DNA of 64,000 nt from CAKZSB01 sp964573105 (GCA_964573105.1 CAZNIS010000027.1:6005-70004), one strand, 5' to 3'; counted from the stretch's first letter, positions 44,840 to 54,475 are shown. The notes: generated from the letters alone by a model not told the origin. Translations and numbers: made by a program.

Positions 44840-47161
44840 CTATGTTGGGCTGTGCAACAAATTCCAGATTTTCTGCGTGGTGGCCGGCATGTCGACGTGG
44901 TTCAGCCCGGTTCGGGACCGCAGCGCATTGACAACCGCATTGATGGCTGCCGGTGGAGAGCCGATCGCGCCTGCCTCTCCGGCCCCTTTTATCCCAAGCA
45001 GGTTATTTTTACAGGGAATGTTTTGCGTGGTGAAGTCCACGTGGGGAATGTTGTCAGCGCGTGGCATGGTGTAATCCATGAATGATCCGCTAACCAGTTG
45101 CCCGCCTTCGTCATAAACGGTGTGTTCCAGCAATGCCTGGCCCAGACCCTGTGCGATACCGCCATGCACCTGGCCTTCGAGCAGGTTCGGATTGACCACG
45201 TCGCCAAAGTCGTCCACTACCAGATACTGCGCAATATCGAGTACGCCGGTGTCCGGGTCGATTTCAATTTCACAGATATGGCAACCGTTGGGATAGGTGG
45301 CCTCTTCGGAGGTGAATTCCTGTTCGGTATCAAGGCCCGGCTCAACGCCTGCCGGAAGTTTCGCTTCATCGCGCGCTGCGCGTGCCACTGAGAACAAATC
45401 CATCTTCATGTCGGTGCCGGCGACGGTGAAGCTGCCCTCGGCAAATTCGATGTCGGCCTCGGCGGTCTCCATCACATGCGAGGCGATTTTTCTACCCTTT
45501 TCAATGATAGTGTCAGCGGCGACGATGGTCGAGCTGCCGCCAATGGGTATCGATCGCGAACCACCGGTAAAACCTGCCGGCGTGCGATCGGTGTCGCCCT
45601 GTACGAATTTAATTTGCTCGATGGGTATGCCGAGCCGGTCAGATAAAATTTGCGTGAAGGCGGTCTCGTGGCCCTGGCCGTTGGTCTGGCTGCCACTCAA
45701 CAGCGTGAGCGTGTCATCGTCGTTAAATTCGATTCTGGATGGCATGCCACCGCCGCCACCGCAGCGCTCGATATAGACTGCCATGCCGATACCGCGCAGC
45801 TTGCCGTTGTTTTCAGATTGCTGTTTGCGCTGTTCAAATCCCTGCCAGTTGGCCTTTTTCATCGCGGTATCCATCACCGCCTGAAAATCGCCGCTGTCAT
45901 AGGTGTTGCCCAGTGGGGTGGTGTAAGGCATTTGCTCTGGGCGAATGAAATTGCGGCGTCTGATCTCGTCGGGGGCGAGATTGTGGTCATCGGCGATCAC
46001 GTCCATCAGTCGTTCAATCAGATAGGTGGCCTCTGGTCGGCCGGCTCCGCGGTACGCATCGACCGGGACGGTGTTGGTCATCACGCCGATCACGCGGTTG
46101 TAGCACTGCGGCATGCGATAGCAGCCTGGAATCATGTGGCCGCCAGAACCGGTTTGAATATAGGGGCCAAAGTTAGACAGGTAGGCGCCCATGTTGGAAT
46201 AGGTAGTCACGCGCAGTGCCTGAATCACGCCGTCGGCATCGGTGGCCGCCTCGACGTGGCTGACTAGATCGCGGCCGTGCACATCGCTGGTGAACGCATC
46301 GGAACGGGTGGGCAGGTAGCTGATATTGATGCCGAGCTTGCGCGATGCCCAGGTCACCAGTACGTGTTCGGCGTAGAGAAAAACTTTCATGCCAAAGCCG
46401 CCGCCAACATCGCCGGTGACGCAGCGTATTTTTGCCGCGTCGATCTTCAGCACTTGCGTTGCCAGCGGCCCGAGAATGAAACTTGGCCCCTGTGTCGAGC
46501 TGTGCAGGGTGGTGCGATCGCTGCCTTTGTCGTACTCGGCGTAGATCGGTCGTGGCTCCATTGAGTTGACCACCACGCGGTTGTTCTCCAGCCGCAGACG
46601 CGTGATGTGGCTGGATTGCTCGAACAGCTCGTCGACGGCTGCTTCATCGCCAATGTGCCAGTCGAACGCGATATTGTTTTTCATCTCAGGCCACAGCTGG
46701 GTGGCGCCATCAGCGGTGGTCGCCTCGGTGTCGAGAGACACTGGCAGATCGGTATAGTCGATGTCGATCAGCTCGGCCGCGTCGCGCGCCTGGGCCGCAG
46801 TTTGTGCGATCACGATCGCCACCGGCTGGCCAACGAAGCGCACCCGATCGCGCGCCAGTGCCGGCCACTCGGTGTAGTGCTGCTTGCTGCCATCGCGGTT
46901 GTCGAGTTCAGTCAGGCAGGGCAGGTCGCCGATGTTATCGGCGGCCAGATCTTTTTCGGTCAGCACCGCGATCACGCCGGGTGCGCCGGCTGCAGCGCTG
47001 GTGCTGGTGATCGCGATGTCGGCATGAGCGCGGTCAGATCGCAGGATGTAGGCGCGTGCGGCGGCGGGGTCGACGCTGTCATCGGTGTAGCGGCCGCTGC
47101 CAGTGAGCAGGCGCTGGTCTTCGATTCGGGCAGCGCTCTGGCCGATGCTGAACTTGATCAA
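44840..47161 (-). CDS. Xanthine-dehydrogenase/aldehyde-oxidase family molybdopterin subunit (CoxL-like)
   Basis: A 773-residue molybdenum-hydroxylase large subunit. The N-terminal IGQSAARIEDQRLLTGSGRYTDD is the standard start of the family. TGDVGGGFGMKVFLYAEH and VPVDAYRGAGRPEATYLIER are conserved cofactor-binding regions, and the C-terminal GIKGAGEAGAIGSPPAAINAV carries the catalytic Glu motif. The active-site loop AYRGAGR differs from CO dehydrogenase (AYRCSFR), so an aldehyde or heterocycle substrate is more likely. Start is the TTG at 47161, preceded by GGAGGG. No iron-sulfur or FAD subunit genes are adjacent; a partner must be encoded elsewhere. Confidence 0.9.
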   Translation of the reverse strand: MIKFSIGQSAARIEDQRLLTGSGRYTDDSVDPAAARAYILRSDRAHADIAITSTSAAAGAPGVIAVLTEKDLAADNIGDLPCLTELDNRDGSKQHYTEWPALARDRVRFVGQPVAIVIAQTAAQARDAAELIDIDYTDLPVSLDTEATTADGATQLWPEMKNNIAFDWHIGDEAAVDELFEQSSHITRLRLENNRVVVNSMEPRPIYAEYDKGSDRTTLHSSTQGPSFILGPLATQVLKIDAAKIRCVTGDVGGGFGMKVFLYAEHVLVTWASRKLGINISYLPTRSDAFTSDVHGRDLVSHVEAATDADGVIQALRVTTYSNMGAYLSNFGPYIQTGSGGHMIPGCYRMPQCYNRVIGVMTNTVPVDAYRGAGRPEATYLIERLMDVIADDHNLAPDEIRRRNFIRPEQMPYTTPLGNTYDSGDFQAVMDTAMKKANWQGFEQRKQQSENNGKLRGIGMAVYIERCGGGGGMPSRIEFNDDDTLTLLSGSQTNGQGHETAFTQILSDRLGIPIEQIKFVQGDTDRTPAGFTGGSRSIPIGGSSTIVAADTIIEKGRKIASHVMETAEADIEFAEGSFTVAGTDMKMDLFSVARAARDEAKLPAGVEPGLDTEQEFTSEEATYPNGCHICEIEIDPDTGVLDIAQYLVVDDFGDVVNPNLLEGQVHGGIAQGLGQALLEHTVYDEGGQLVSGSFMDYTMPRADNIPHVDFTTQNIPCKNNLLGIKGAGEAGAIGSPPAAINAVVNALRSRTGLNHVDMPATTQKIWNLLHSPT

Positions 47162-47416
47162 ATGGAAAGCCCTCCGGTTAGAGGTGCATATTAGCAAGGC
47201 GAGGGGTCTGTCCGCACGTGTGCTGAAGAATTGACCATCTCGACAACATTTGCATAGAATGAGTGGCTCGGGCGAGACCTCGCAGACAACCCGGCCAGCG
47301 GCCAAAAACAGCATCATTGTGGAACCTTTGCGCAATGGTGTTGACTCGTCCGCTGGCAAGCCGGTCCACTCGCGGTACGAAAAACGGACACCGCCTCCAG
47401 GTGGTCCAGCATTGGC

Positions 47417-48538
47417 GTGAACAAGAGTGCATGCGTGACAGACCAGACGAATGATGTCCCGGTGCCCGTGCCGGGCGTCATGGATGTGCCGGACTATTTT
47501 CAGGGTGCATCGTCCGCTCCCGGTATCGACCAACCGATCAAACTGTCGTCTAACGAAAATGTCTACGGTTCATCACCGCGTGTGGCCGACGCGATCTGTG
47601 ATGCTGCAACTGAAGTGCATCACTATCCAGAGGGTACGGCACAGGCACTGAGTCATGCCATTGCTGCGGTTCACGATATCGATCCTGCGCGCGTACTGAC
47701 ATCGACCGGTTCGGATGATCTGATTCCTACGCTGATGCGCGCATTCCTTCAGCGTGGTGACGAGGGGCACTTTTTTGCCGATGCGTTTCCAAAGTATCGA
47801 ACCAATCTGATTGGCATTGGGGCTAATCCGGTTCAAATGCCACGTGATAAGGATCGGGATTACGCGTTGTGTCTGGAGTCGGTCTCGCGTCAACTCACCG
47901 CGCGCAGTAAATTGTTGATAGTTGATAATCCCTGCAACCCGACCGGTGCGGTGTTCGACGCCGATGCGCTATCGCGTCTGCACGCGGCGCTACCGGGCAA
48001 CGTGGTACTGGCAATCGATGAGGCCTATGTCGAATTCAGCGATATTGGCGATGCGGCATTGCGTCTGGCGCAAGGGCATCAGAATATCGTGGTGTTTCGG
48101 ACCTTTTCCAAAGCCTTTTCACTGGCCGGTTTGCGAATTGGCTGGTGTACTGGGGCGCCGCCTCTGCTGGCCGCGATGCAACGGCTGCGACCAACATTTC
48201 CACTGACCAATCTATCGATTGCAGCGGCGATTGCCGCATTGGACGATCGGCCGCATATGGAAAAATCAGTGGCGATGATTCGGCAAACGCGATCACGGGT
48301 GGTGAACGCATTGCGTGCCGCTGGCTGGAACATCCAGCAGCCACACGGTAATTTCCTGATGTTGCGTGGCGCGCTGAGCGCGCCACTGACAATAAAGGCT
48401 GCGCAGAGTTTACTGTTGTCGATGGGAATTCTCGTTCGACCCCTGACGATACAAGGTGGTGAACCGGTGTTGCGCATCACCATTGGCACTGATGCGCACA
48501 TGCAGTGCGTCATCCAAACCCTGTGCCCGCACGGATGA
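47417..48538 (+). CDS. hisC: Histidinol-phosphate aminotransferase-like enzyme
   Basis: A protein of about 373 residues, a PLP enzyme of fold type I. The early SNENVYGSSPRV, YPEGTAQAL, GSDDLIPTL and DNPCNPTGAVFD motifs match HisC. The Schiff-base Lys lies in FRTFSKAFSLAGLRIG. The enzyme transfers an amino group between glutamate and imidazole-acetol phosphate in histidine synthesis. Many free-standing HisC paralogues act on aromatic amino acids, and no other his genes are nearby. The start may be GTG 47417 or GTG 47435; both precede a disordered leader. It is divergent from the molybdoenzyme gene. Confidence 0.88.
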   Translation: MNKSACVTDQTNDVPVPVPGVMDVPDYFQGASSAPGIDQPIKLSSNENVYGSSPRVADAICDAATEVHHYPEGTAQALSHAIAAVHDIDPARVLTSTGSDDLIPTLMRAFLQRGDEGHFFADAFPKYRTNLIGIGANPVQMPRDKDRDYALCLESVSRQLTARSKLLIVDNPCNPTGAVFDADALSRLHAALPGNVVLAIDEAYVEFSDIGDAALRLAQGHQNIVVFRTFSKAFSLAGLRIGWCTGAPPLLAAMQRLRPTFPLTNLSIAAAIAALDDRPHMEKSVAMIRQTRSRVVNALRAAGWNIQQPHGNFLMLRGALSAPLTIKAAQSLLLSMGILVRPLTIQGGEPVLRITIGTDAHMQCVIQTLCPHG

Positions 48539-48741
48539 TGCGACGGGTGACTTGATTTGTCCTCCAGCGCTGATGCTGACTACCCGTACTGAAAACACGT
48601 TGACTGTTTTCGAAAATTTGCACTCCGGATAGCTATTGATGGTATTTCCCGGCGTAGGCTAGTTGCGTGGGTTGCGATCGGTATCGCAAACCCGACAGCA
48701 GGCAGTCTTAAGAAAACTGCGCATACCAAAAGGAGAATCCA

Positions 48742-48948
48742 GTGTCTGTAGCAAAAGTTACCGAAATCATCGCATCATCAACCAAGAGCTTCGAGGATGC
48801 GGTACAGGCGGGTGTGTCTCGCGCCGACAAAACCCTGAACGATATCACCGGTGCGTGGGTTAAGGACCAGAGCGTCGTGGTAGAGAAAGGCAAGATCACC
48901 GAGTACCGAGTGGTACTGAAAGTGACTTTCGTCCTCAAGGACTCCTGA
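48742..48948 (+). CDS. Dodecin (flavin-binding small protein)
   Basis: A 68-residue protein starting at GTG 48742 with AAAGGAGA seven bases upstream. VAKVTEIIASSTKSFEDAVQ and RADKTLNDITGAWVKDQSVV with the terminal EYRVVLKVTFVLKD are the full dodecin fold. The conserved Trp (GAWV) stacks on the flavin isoalloxazine ring. It forms a hollow dodecamer that buffers riboflavin/FMN or CoA in the cytosol. It is monocistronic. Confidence 0.93.
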   Translation: MSVAKVTEIIASSTKSFEDAVQAGVSRADKTLNDITGAWVKDQSVVVEKGKITEYRVVLKVTFVLKDS

Positions 48949-49246
48949 TCCGCAAGCAGTTAGAGCAGACGGCATCGGCGCAATGCCGGTGCCTGCTTTG
49001 ACAGGCGGCAATACGTAATAGTCATCGCGACTGCATCTGCAGCCGCCGCATCCACTTGGCCACGCCCGCGTTGACAGCGCGCGCAAATCTATCTATTCGA
49101 CATTGCCCGGTGATCAGGCTGCCTTTATGTGCGCGAGTGGCGGGTGGCGATTCGTGTACAATCCGGCCATAACTCACAGGCACTAGCCGTGGGTGCTGGA
49201 CCGTACACGCACCTGTGCCGAACTCGCAGCAATAATAGAGTAGACG

Positions 49247-50683
49247 ATGACCCCCACCAGACTGGAAGCCGACTACCTGATCGTCGGCAGCGGTGCTGTC
49301 GGCATGGCCTTTGCCGACATCCTGTTGACAGAAACTGATACCACTGTGGTCATGGTTGATCGCTATCAGCAACCCGGTGGTCACTGGAACGTCGCCTATC
49401 CATTCGTGACGCTGCACCAGCCGTCGAGTTTCTATGGTGTGAGCTCTCGCGAATTGAGTAGCGGATTGAGGGATCAGGTGGGCCTGAATAAGGGCTTGGC
49501 GGATCTTGCCTCAGGTGCGCAAGTGCTGGCCTACTTTGACGACGTAATGCGCCACCAGTTTCTGCCCAGCGGCCGGCTGCAGTATTTTCCGATGTGCGAA
49601 TACGATGGTGACTTTAACCAGGACCATTGCTTTCACAGCATGCTCAGTGGCGCGCAGTTTGAAGTCAGCGCGAAAAAGGTCGTCGATGCGACCTGGCTCA
49701 ACACCAACGTGCCGTCGACCCACCAGCCGAATTTCACCATCGATGCCGGTGCTCGTTTCATGCCGCTGAACGATTTGCCATCCATTGCTGAGCCGCCGGA
49801 AGGGTTTGTAGTGATCGGTGGTGGCAAGACCGGCATCGACGCCTGCCTGTGGTTGTTAGCCAATCACGTTCCGGCAGACAAGATTACCTGGATCGTTTCG
49901 CGCGATGCCTGGCTGTTGAATCGGCGCAATGCACAGCCTGATATCGAATTCTTTAACGACTCGATCGGCGCGCAGGCCGCGCAGATGGAATCCATCGCGG
50001 CGGCAACTTCAATTGAAGACATGTTCGATCGGCTTGAGGCCTGTGGCTATTTTCTTCGCCTGGACAGCAATCACAGGCCCAGCATGTTTCACGGCGCGAC
50101 CATCAGCATCGCTGAGCTTGAAGTGTTGCGAAAAATAAAAAACGTGGTTCGACTGGGCAAAGTCAAGCGTGTTGGCACGACAGCAATCGAACTGCAGGAC
50201 GGATCAATCGAGACAACGGCGGGGCATGTGCATATTGATTGCTCTGCGACGGCGATAACCAACAAGCAGATTAAACCGATATTCAAGGATCATTTGATTA
50301 CGCCGCAGATGGTGCGCTCCTACCAGCCGGTATTTAGCGCGGCGCTTGTTGCGCATGTTGAAGTAAGCGTCGATGACATTGCCGAGAAAAATCGCCTTTG
50401 CGGTGTGGTGCCGCTGCCGGACAAAGACACGGATTTCCTTTGGTTCACCGCAGCCTTCATGATGAATCAATTCAATTGGTCACAGGACAAAGCCCTTCGT
50501 AGCTGGCTGGTCGGCAATCGCCTTGATGGTTTCGCCCGTATGGTCGCCAGCGTGCCAGAGGATGACACCGAAAAACGGGAAATACTGGCTCGGCTGAAAG
50601 CCGCATCCATGCCTGCCATGATGAATCTACAGAAGTTTCAGGCGCAGCTTGCCGGCCAATCTACAGTTGAAGAGACACAATGA
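49247..50683 (+). CDS. FAD/NAD(P)-binding flavoprotein, monooxygenase-like
   Basis: A 478-residue protein. The N-terminal Rossmann motif is LIVGSGAVGMAFADIL, followed by the flavin-monooxygenase-like GGHWNVAYPFVTLHQPS. A second nucleotide-binding motif, VVIGGGKTGIDACLWLL, is near 195, and the late segment HIDCSATAITN ends the fold. The arrangement is of a two-dinucleotide-domain flavoprotein acting as monooxygenase or oxidoreductase; the substrate is unknown. It overlaps the next gene by four bases (ATGA), so they are cotranscribed and likely function together. Confidence 0.83.
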   Translation: MTPTRLEADYLIVGSGAVGMAFADILLTETDTTVVMVDRYQQPGGHWNVAYPFVTLHQPSSFYGVSSRELSSGLRDQVGLNKGLADLASGAQVLAYFDDVMRHQFLPSGRLQYFPMCEYDGDFNQDHCFHSMLSGAQFEVSAKKVVDATWLNTNVPSTHQPNFTIDAGARFMPLNDLPSIAEPPEGFVVIGGGKTGIDACLWLLANHVPADKITWIVSRDAWLLNRRNAQPDIEFFNDSIGAQAAQMESIAAATSIEDMFDRLEACGYFLRLDSNHRPSMFHGATISIAELEVLRKIKNVVRLGKVKRVGTTAIELQDGSIETTAGHVHIDCSATAITNKQIKPIFKDHLITPQMVRSYQPVFSAALVAHVEVSVDDIAEKNRLCGVVPLPDKDTDFLWFTAAFMMNQFNWSQDKALRSWLVGNRLDGFARMVASVPEDDTEKREILARLKAASMPAMMNLQKFQAQLAGQSTVEETQ

Positions 50684-51765
50684 AAGAATTCCAGGTCAGC
50701 CGACAATCGCTGACAGAACATCGAATTGTCGAAACTGAATCCGATCCGCTGGCTGACGGCGAAATTCGCATGGCGATTGATCGATTTGCGTTTACGTCTA
50801 ACAATATTACCTATGGCGTTGCCGGAGACATGCTGGGCTACTGGCAGTTTTTTCCGGCAGCACAAGGCGATGCTGATACCTGGGGTGTATTGCCGGTCTG
50901 GGGCTTTGCAGATGTTGCGGACAGCCGTTGCGAAGGTATTGCCGTGGGCGAGCGGTTTTATGGCTATTTTCCGCCTGCCACAGAATTGAAAATGGTGCCG
51001 GGCAATATCAAGCCAATGAGCTTTGCCGAGAGCGCGCCACATCGTGCCAGCCTGCCACCGGCCTATAATCGGTACCGACGCGTCTCGAATGATCCGGGCT
51101 ACGACAGCCGACTGGATGAACTGCAAGCGCTGTTGTTCCCGCTGTACGTCACGTCGTATTGTCTGTGGGATTCGCTGCAGGATAACCACTGGCACGGTGC
51201 TCAACAGGCGGTTGTACTCAGTGCGTCCAGCAAGACTAGTATTGGATTGGCCTATGCGCTGTCGGCGGATGACAATGCACCAGAGGTTGTGGGGATTACA
51301 TCAGTACGCAATGCAGAGACTGTACAAAACATTGACCTCTACGACCGAGTGATCAGCTACGACGATATCACAACACTGCCCGATGTTCCGACAGTGATCG
51401 TCGACATGTCCGGCAACAGTGCGGTGCTGGGTCAGTTGCACCAGCACCTGGGCGAGCACATGTGCAAAACCCTCAACGTTGGCATCACCCACTGGACACA
51501 GCCGCGCAGCAGCGACGGCATTAATACCGAACGCAGTGAAATGTTCTTCGCGCCCGGCCATATTCAAAAGCGCTATAAGGACTGGGGGGCCGACGGATTC
51601 GAACGGCGCTCCAGTGAATTTCTGCAAGCGGCGATTGCCGATAGCCTGAGTTGGCTGCAGATCACAAAACTACAGGGGCTCGATGGCCTGGCGAGCGTCT
51701 ATCGCGATGTGTGCAAAGGCAAAGTCGCCGCCGACGCCGGATTGATCATAACAATGCGTAGGTAG
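50680..51765 (+). CDS. DUF2855 family protein
   Basis: A 361-residue protein of DUF2855, distantly related to quinone-oxidoreductase-like medium-chain dehydrogenases: AFTSNNITYGVAGDMLGYW and VWGFADVADSRCEGIAVGERFYGYFPPA follow the family pattern, and VVLSASSKTSIGLAYAL resembles a nucleotide-binding loop. It is coupled to the flavoprotein by the ATGA overlap. The terminal Arg codon and the TAG stop lie inside the first copy of the structured repeat, so the C-terminus may have been shortened by its insertion. Function is unknown. Confidence 0.86.
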   Translation: MKEFQVSRQSLTEHRIVETESDPLADGEIRMAIDRFAFTSNNITYGVAGDMLGYWQFFPAAQGDADTWGVLPVWGFADVADSRCEGIAVGERFYGYFPPATELKMVPGNIKPMSFAESAPHRASLPPAYNRYRRVSNDPGYDSRLDELQALLFPLYVTSYCLWDSLQDNHWHGAQQAVVLSASSKTSIGLAYALSADDNAPEVVGITSVRNAETVQNIDLYDRVISYDDITTLPDVPTVIVDMSGNSAVLGQLHQHLGEHMCKTLNVGITHWTQPRSSDGINTERSEMFFAPGHIQKRYKDWGADGFERRSSEFLQAAIADSLSWLQITKLQGLDGLASVYRDVCKGKVAADAGLIITMRR

Positions 51766-51934
51766 GGCAAAGCCAGCGACGCCGGATGGCAAATACTAAA
51801 AACCAGCACAGCATCCACACCCTCACAAGCTTAAAGACAGCGTGCCCAACAATGCCGTGAGGGAAAAATCTATCTCCGTACCACATACGTCGGGCACGCT
51901 GCGCTTTGCTTCCCTCCTGCGTCGGCCGACCTAC
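51758..51934. repeat. Structured intergenic repeat, copy 1 of 3
   Basis: A 177-bp unit starting GTAGGTAGGGCAAAGCCAGC and ending GCGTCGGCCGACCTAC, so the termini are inverted (GTAGGT/ACCTAC). Internal complementary pairs are CAGCGTGCCC (51838-51847) with GGGCACGCTG (51892-51901), and CCCTCAC (51820-51826) with GTGAGGG (51857-51863). It looks like a non-autonomous, MITE-like element or a long palindromic extragenic repeat. Confidence 0.88.
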
Positions 51935-51971
51935 GGTTTCAACACTCAACCCCGTACAGACACACGCTCTC

Positions 51972-52147
51972 GTAGGTAGGGCAAAGCCAGCGACGCGAGA
52001 TGGCAAATACCAAAAGCCAGCACAGCATCCAAACCCTCACAAGTTTCAAGACAGCGTGCCCAACAATGCCGTGAGGGGGCGAGCCATCTCGAAACACATA
52101 CGTCGGCCACGCTTCACGCCGCGCAGTTGCGACCCGACCGACGTTCG
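51972..52147. repeat. Structured intergenic repeat, copy 2 of 3 (degenerate right end)
   Basis: The left two thirds match copies 1 and 3 closely, from GTAGGTAGGGCAAAGCCAGC through GCGTGCCCAACAATGCCGTG. The right third diverges (GGGGGCGAGCC, then CGGCCACGCTTCACGCCGCG), so the right terminus is decayed. Copies are spaced about 200 bp apart in the same orientation. Confidence 0.82.
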
Positions 52148-52164
52148 ATAAAATTCGTGTGATT

Positions 52165-52341
52165 GTAGGTAGGGCAAAGCCAGCGACGCCGGATGGCAAA
52201 TACCAAAAACCAGCACAGCATCCAATTCCGCACAGTCTTAAAGACAGCGTGCCCAACAATGCCGTGAGGGAAAAATCGATTTCCGTACCACATACGTCGG
52301 GCACGCTGCGCTTTGCTTCCCTCCTGCGTCGGCCGACCTAC
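52165..52341. repeat. Structured intergenic repeat, copy 3 of 3
   Basis: A full 177-bp unit nearly identical to copy 1, including the terminal GCGTCGGCCGACCTAC. Its right end lies over the final codons of the leftward crotonase gene and supplies its TAG stop. High identity with copy 1 suggests recent duplication or gene conversion. Confidence 0.88.
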
Positions 52342-53189
52342 ATCGGTGTATCACGAAGTTTCAGCAAATCCGGATACTCCGGCTCGCGTTTCTCGGCTTG
52401 CGCGGTGAACGCCTCCTGCATGTGTGACGGTGGAATCATGCCGGCGTTCCACACGCCAATATAGTCAAGCGTGTCGCGAGTGGAGTGATCGCGACCGTAG
52501 TTGATCATTACCTTGCAACCGGTAACGGCCAGCGGGCTCTTGCGGGCGATCTCGTGCGCAATGTCCATGACCACTTTGAGCATTTCCTCGTGTGTATCAA
52601 ACACGTCGTTCACCAGGCCGATCTCCTTGGCCTTGGCAGCATCCAGGCGCATGCCGGTGTAGGCCATTTGTTTGACCCAGCCCTCGGGGATGTAGCGCTG
52701 CAGGCGCGGAAAGGTGCCAACGTCTGCGGTCATGGCGATGTTGGTCTCGGCGATACAGAAAAATGCCTCCCTGGTACACCATCGGATATCAGCCGCGGTG
52801 ACCATATCGATCGCGCCGCCAATGACACCACCCTGACAGGCAACCAGTACCGGAACACGAGCATCCTCCAGCGCGTTGAAGCTTGACTGGATTTTTTGAA
52901 TGTTGGATCGAAACGCTTCGGCCGCGACGTAGCGATCGGCCCCTGCGTTGGAGATGGCGCCCTGTTCGGAAAAGACAGAGATGTCCATGCCGGCGGAAAA
53001 GTGCTTGCCCTGTGATGAGATGACAATAACCCTCGCCAGCGCCTCGGCATCAATGGTGCGGACAATCTCTGGCAATTCATTCCAGAATGCCCGGTTCATC
53101 GCGTTCATCGCATCGGGGCGAGACAACTGGATGTGTGCGACTTTGTTGTCTATCTCGACTGAAAAGCATTCGTAGTGGTCTTTCAGCAC
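52338..53189 (-). CDS. Enoyl-CoA hydratase/isomerase (crotonase) family protein
   Basis: A protein of about 283 residues. The crotonase core is clear: VAHIQLSRPDAMNAMNRAFW, then SSQGKHFSAGMDISVF (first oxyanion-hole strand) and VACQGGVIGGAIDMVTAADIRW (second), followed by GTFPRLQRYIPEGWVKQMAYTG. MDI in the first oxyanion motif and the Asp/Glu placement resemble dienoyl-CoA isomerases. It likely works in fatty-acid or aromatic-CoA degradation. The frame extends upstream to 53408 without family sequence; the GTG at 53189 leaves a normal N-terminus. Its stop codon is contributed by repeat copy 3. Confidence 0.86.
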   Translation of the reverse strand: MLKDHYECFSVEIDNKVAHIQLSRPDAMNAMNRAFWNELPEIVRTIDAEALARVIVISSQGKHFSAGMDISVFSEQGAISNAGADRYVAAEAFRSNIQKIQSSFNALEDARVPVLVACQGGVIGGAIDMVTAADIRWCTREAFFCIAETNIAMTADVGTFPRLQRYIPEGWVKQMAYTGMRLDAAKAKEIGLVNDVFDTHEEMLKVVMDIAHEIARKSPLAVTGCKVMINYGRDHSTRDTLDYIGVWNAGMIPPSHMQEAFTAQAEKREPEYPDLLKLRDTPM

Positions 53190-53414
53190 GGCGGCAGGCT
53201 CTGTGTTGGCAAGCGCGCAGTGTAGCGCCGGGGAGGTTGGGTGGCCAGTGTTGCAGGCAAGCGACTGGGTCACTGGCCCGCCCGTAAAGGTGCAGGTGGG
53301 TGTAGAATGGTCGGCCCCACCGTTCACCCCGAGCCATAAAATTCCTGCCTTTTGTTTTTTGACGCGATCGTTTCGATTAATTGTCGTCTGGATACTCAGC
53401 GCACACAATGATGT

Positions 53415-54323
53415 GTGCCCTGCAACTGGCTTGCACTAGTGGCGTCCTTTCGTATCGGTATCGCCAGTGCACTGACTGCCCAGATCATGTGGGGGCTTTT
53501 CCCGATTTACTGGAAGTGGCTGGCGCAGGTGCCGCCGCTTGAGGTGTTGAGTCACCGAAACCTGTGGTGTGCGGTGTGCCTGGGGCTGCTGGTGCTGGCG
53601 TCTGCCGAGCGGCGTCGCATAGTGGCTGCGGTGATGTCCAGCGGCCGGGAGGTTTTGCAACACCTGTTTGCCGCGAGCCTGCTTGCCGGCAACTGGCTGG
53701 TCTATATCTGGGCGGTCGTCAACGATCATGTGATCGATGCCAGTCTGGGCTATTTTTTGTCGCCGCTCGTCAGTGTTGCGCTGGGCTATTTTGTATTTCG
53801 TGAAACCCTGGATTTTCACAAGCGGGTGGCGGTGGCACTGGCTGTCGCCGGCGTTCTGATCATGGTGGTGGTCAGCGGCGTGCTGCCCTGGATCGGCTTG
53901 ACGCTGGCTGCTACTTTTGGGCTTTACGGCATGGTGCGCAAAAAGGCATCCACCGGCCCGATCAATGGCTTGTTTGTAGAAACGGTGTTGCTGGTGCTGC
54001 CGACCTTTGTCGTGTTGTGGTGGCTGGCGCAACAGGATGCACTTGCCTATCAGTCACCTGTCGGGTGGACGGAAATATTGCTGGCAATCGGTGGGCTGGT
54101 CACGGCGCTGCCGCTGGTGCTCTATGCACAAGGTGCGAGATCGTTGCCGTTGAGTCTCAGCGGATTGCTGGTGTATGTCACGCCGAGTATTCAGTTTCTG
54201 ATTGGCTGGATTTACTACCAGGAGCCAATCAGTGGCGCGAGCTGGGTGGGGTTTATCTGTATATGGCTCGCACTTGGCGTCTATAGTGCCAGTCTGGTCA
54301 GGTCGGTGGCACAGGGACGTTGA
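53415..54323 (+). CDS. rarD: EamA-family transporter RarD
   Basis: A 302-residue protein of ten hydrophobic segments. IASALTAQIMWGLFPIYWKWL and LEVLSHRNLWC at the start, NWLVYIWAVVNDHVIDASLGYFL in the first half and VTALPLVLYAQGARSLPLS with LLVYVTPSIQFLIGWIYY in the second are diagnostic of RarD within the drug/metabolite transporter superfamily. The substrate is unsettled. Start is GTG 53415, with Asn-Trp-Leu soon entering the first helix. It is divergent from the crotonase gene. Confidence 0.92.
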   Translation: MPCNWLALVASFRIGIASALTAQIMWGLFPIYWKWLAQVPPLEVLSHRNLWCAVCLGLLVLASAERRRIVAAVMSSGREVLQHLFAASLLAGNWLVYIWAVVNDHVIDASLGYFLSPLVSVALGYFVFRETLDFHKRVAVALAVAGVLIMVVVSGVLPWIGLTLAATFGLYGMVRKKASTGPINGLFVETVLLVLPTFVVLWWLAQQDALAYQSPVGWTEILLAIGGLVTALPLVLYAQGARSLPLSLSGLLVYVTPSIQFLIGWIYYQEPISGASWVGFICIWLALGVYSASLVRSVAQGR

Positions 54324-54475
54324 GGGTAGCGATTGGCGTTCGGCTCAGGTTGCCGGAGAATGAGGCTCAGTGCTGACGGCCGGTAGCCAGCCGAGCCTGT
54401 TCGTTCGCACAACAGGGCTTAAAGCTGTATCTTCCAGTCATTTGGCAGTCATTTGGCGTGTGGGTTCGGGGCGAC

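Noticed and set aside
47178..47432. Leftward small gene upstream of the molybdoenzyme
   Set aside because: Frame is the reverse strand of the leader region, with no family features; the region more likely holds divergent promoters.
51746..52304. Leftward coding frames within the repeat copies
   Set aside because: They arise from the repeated DNA itself and differ between copies; no ribosome-binding sites.
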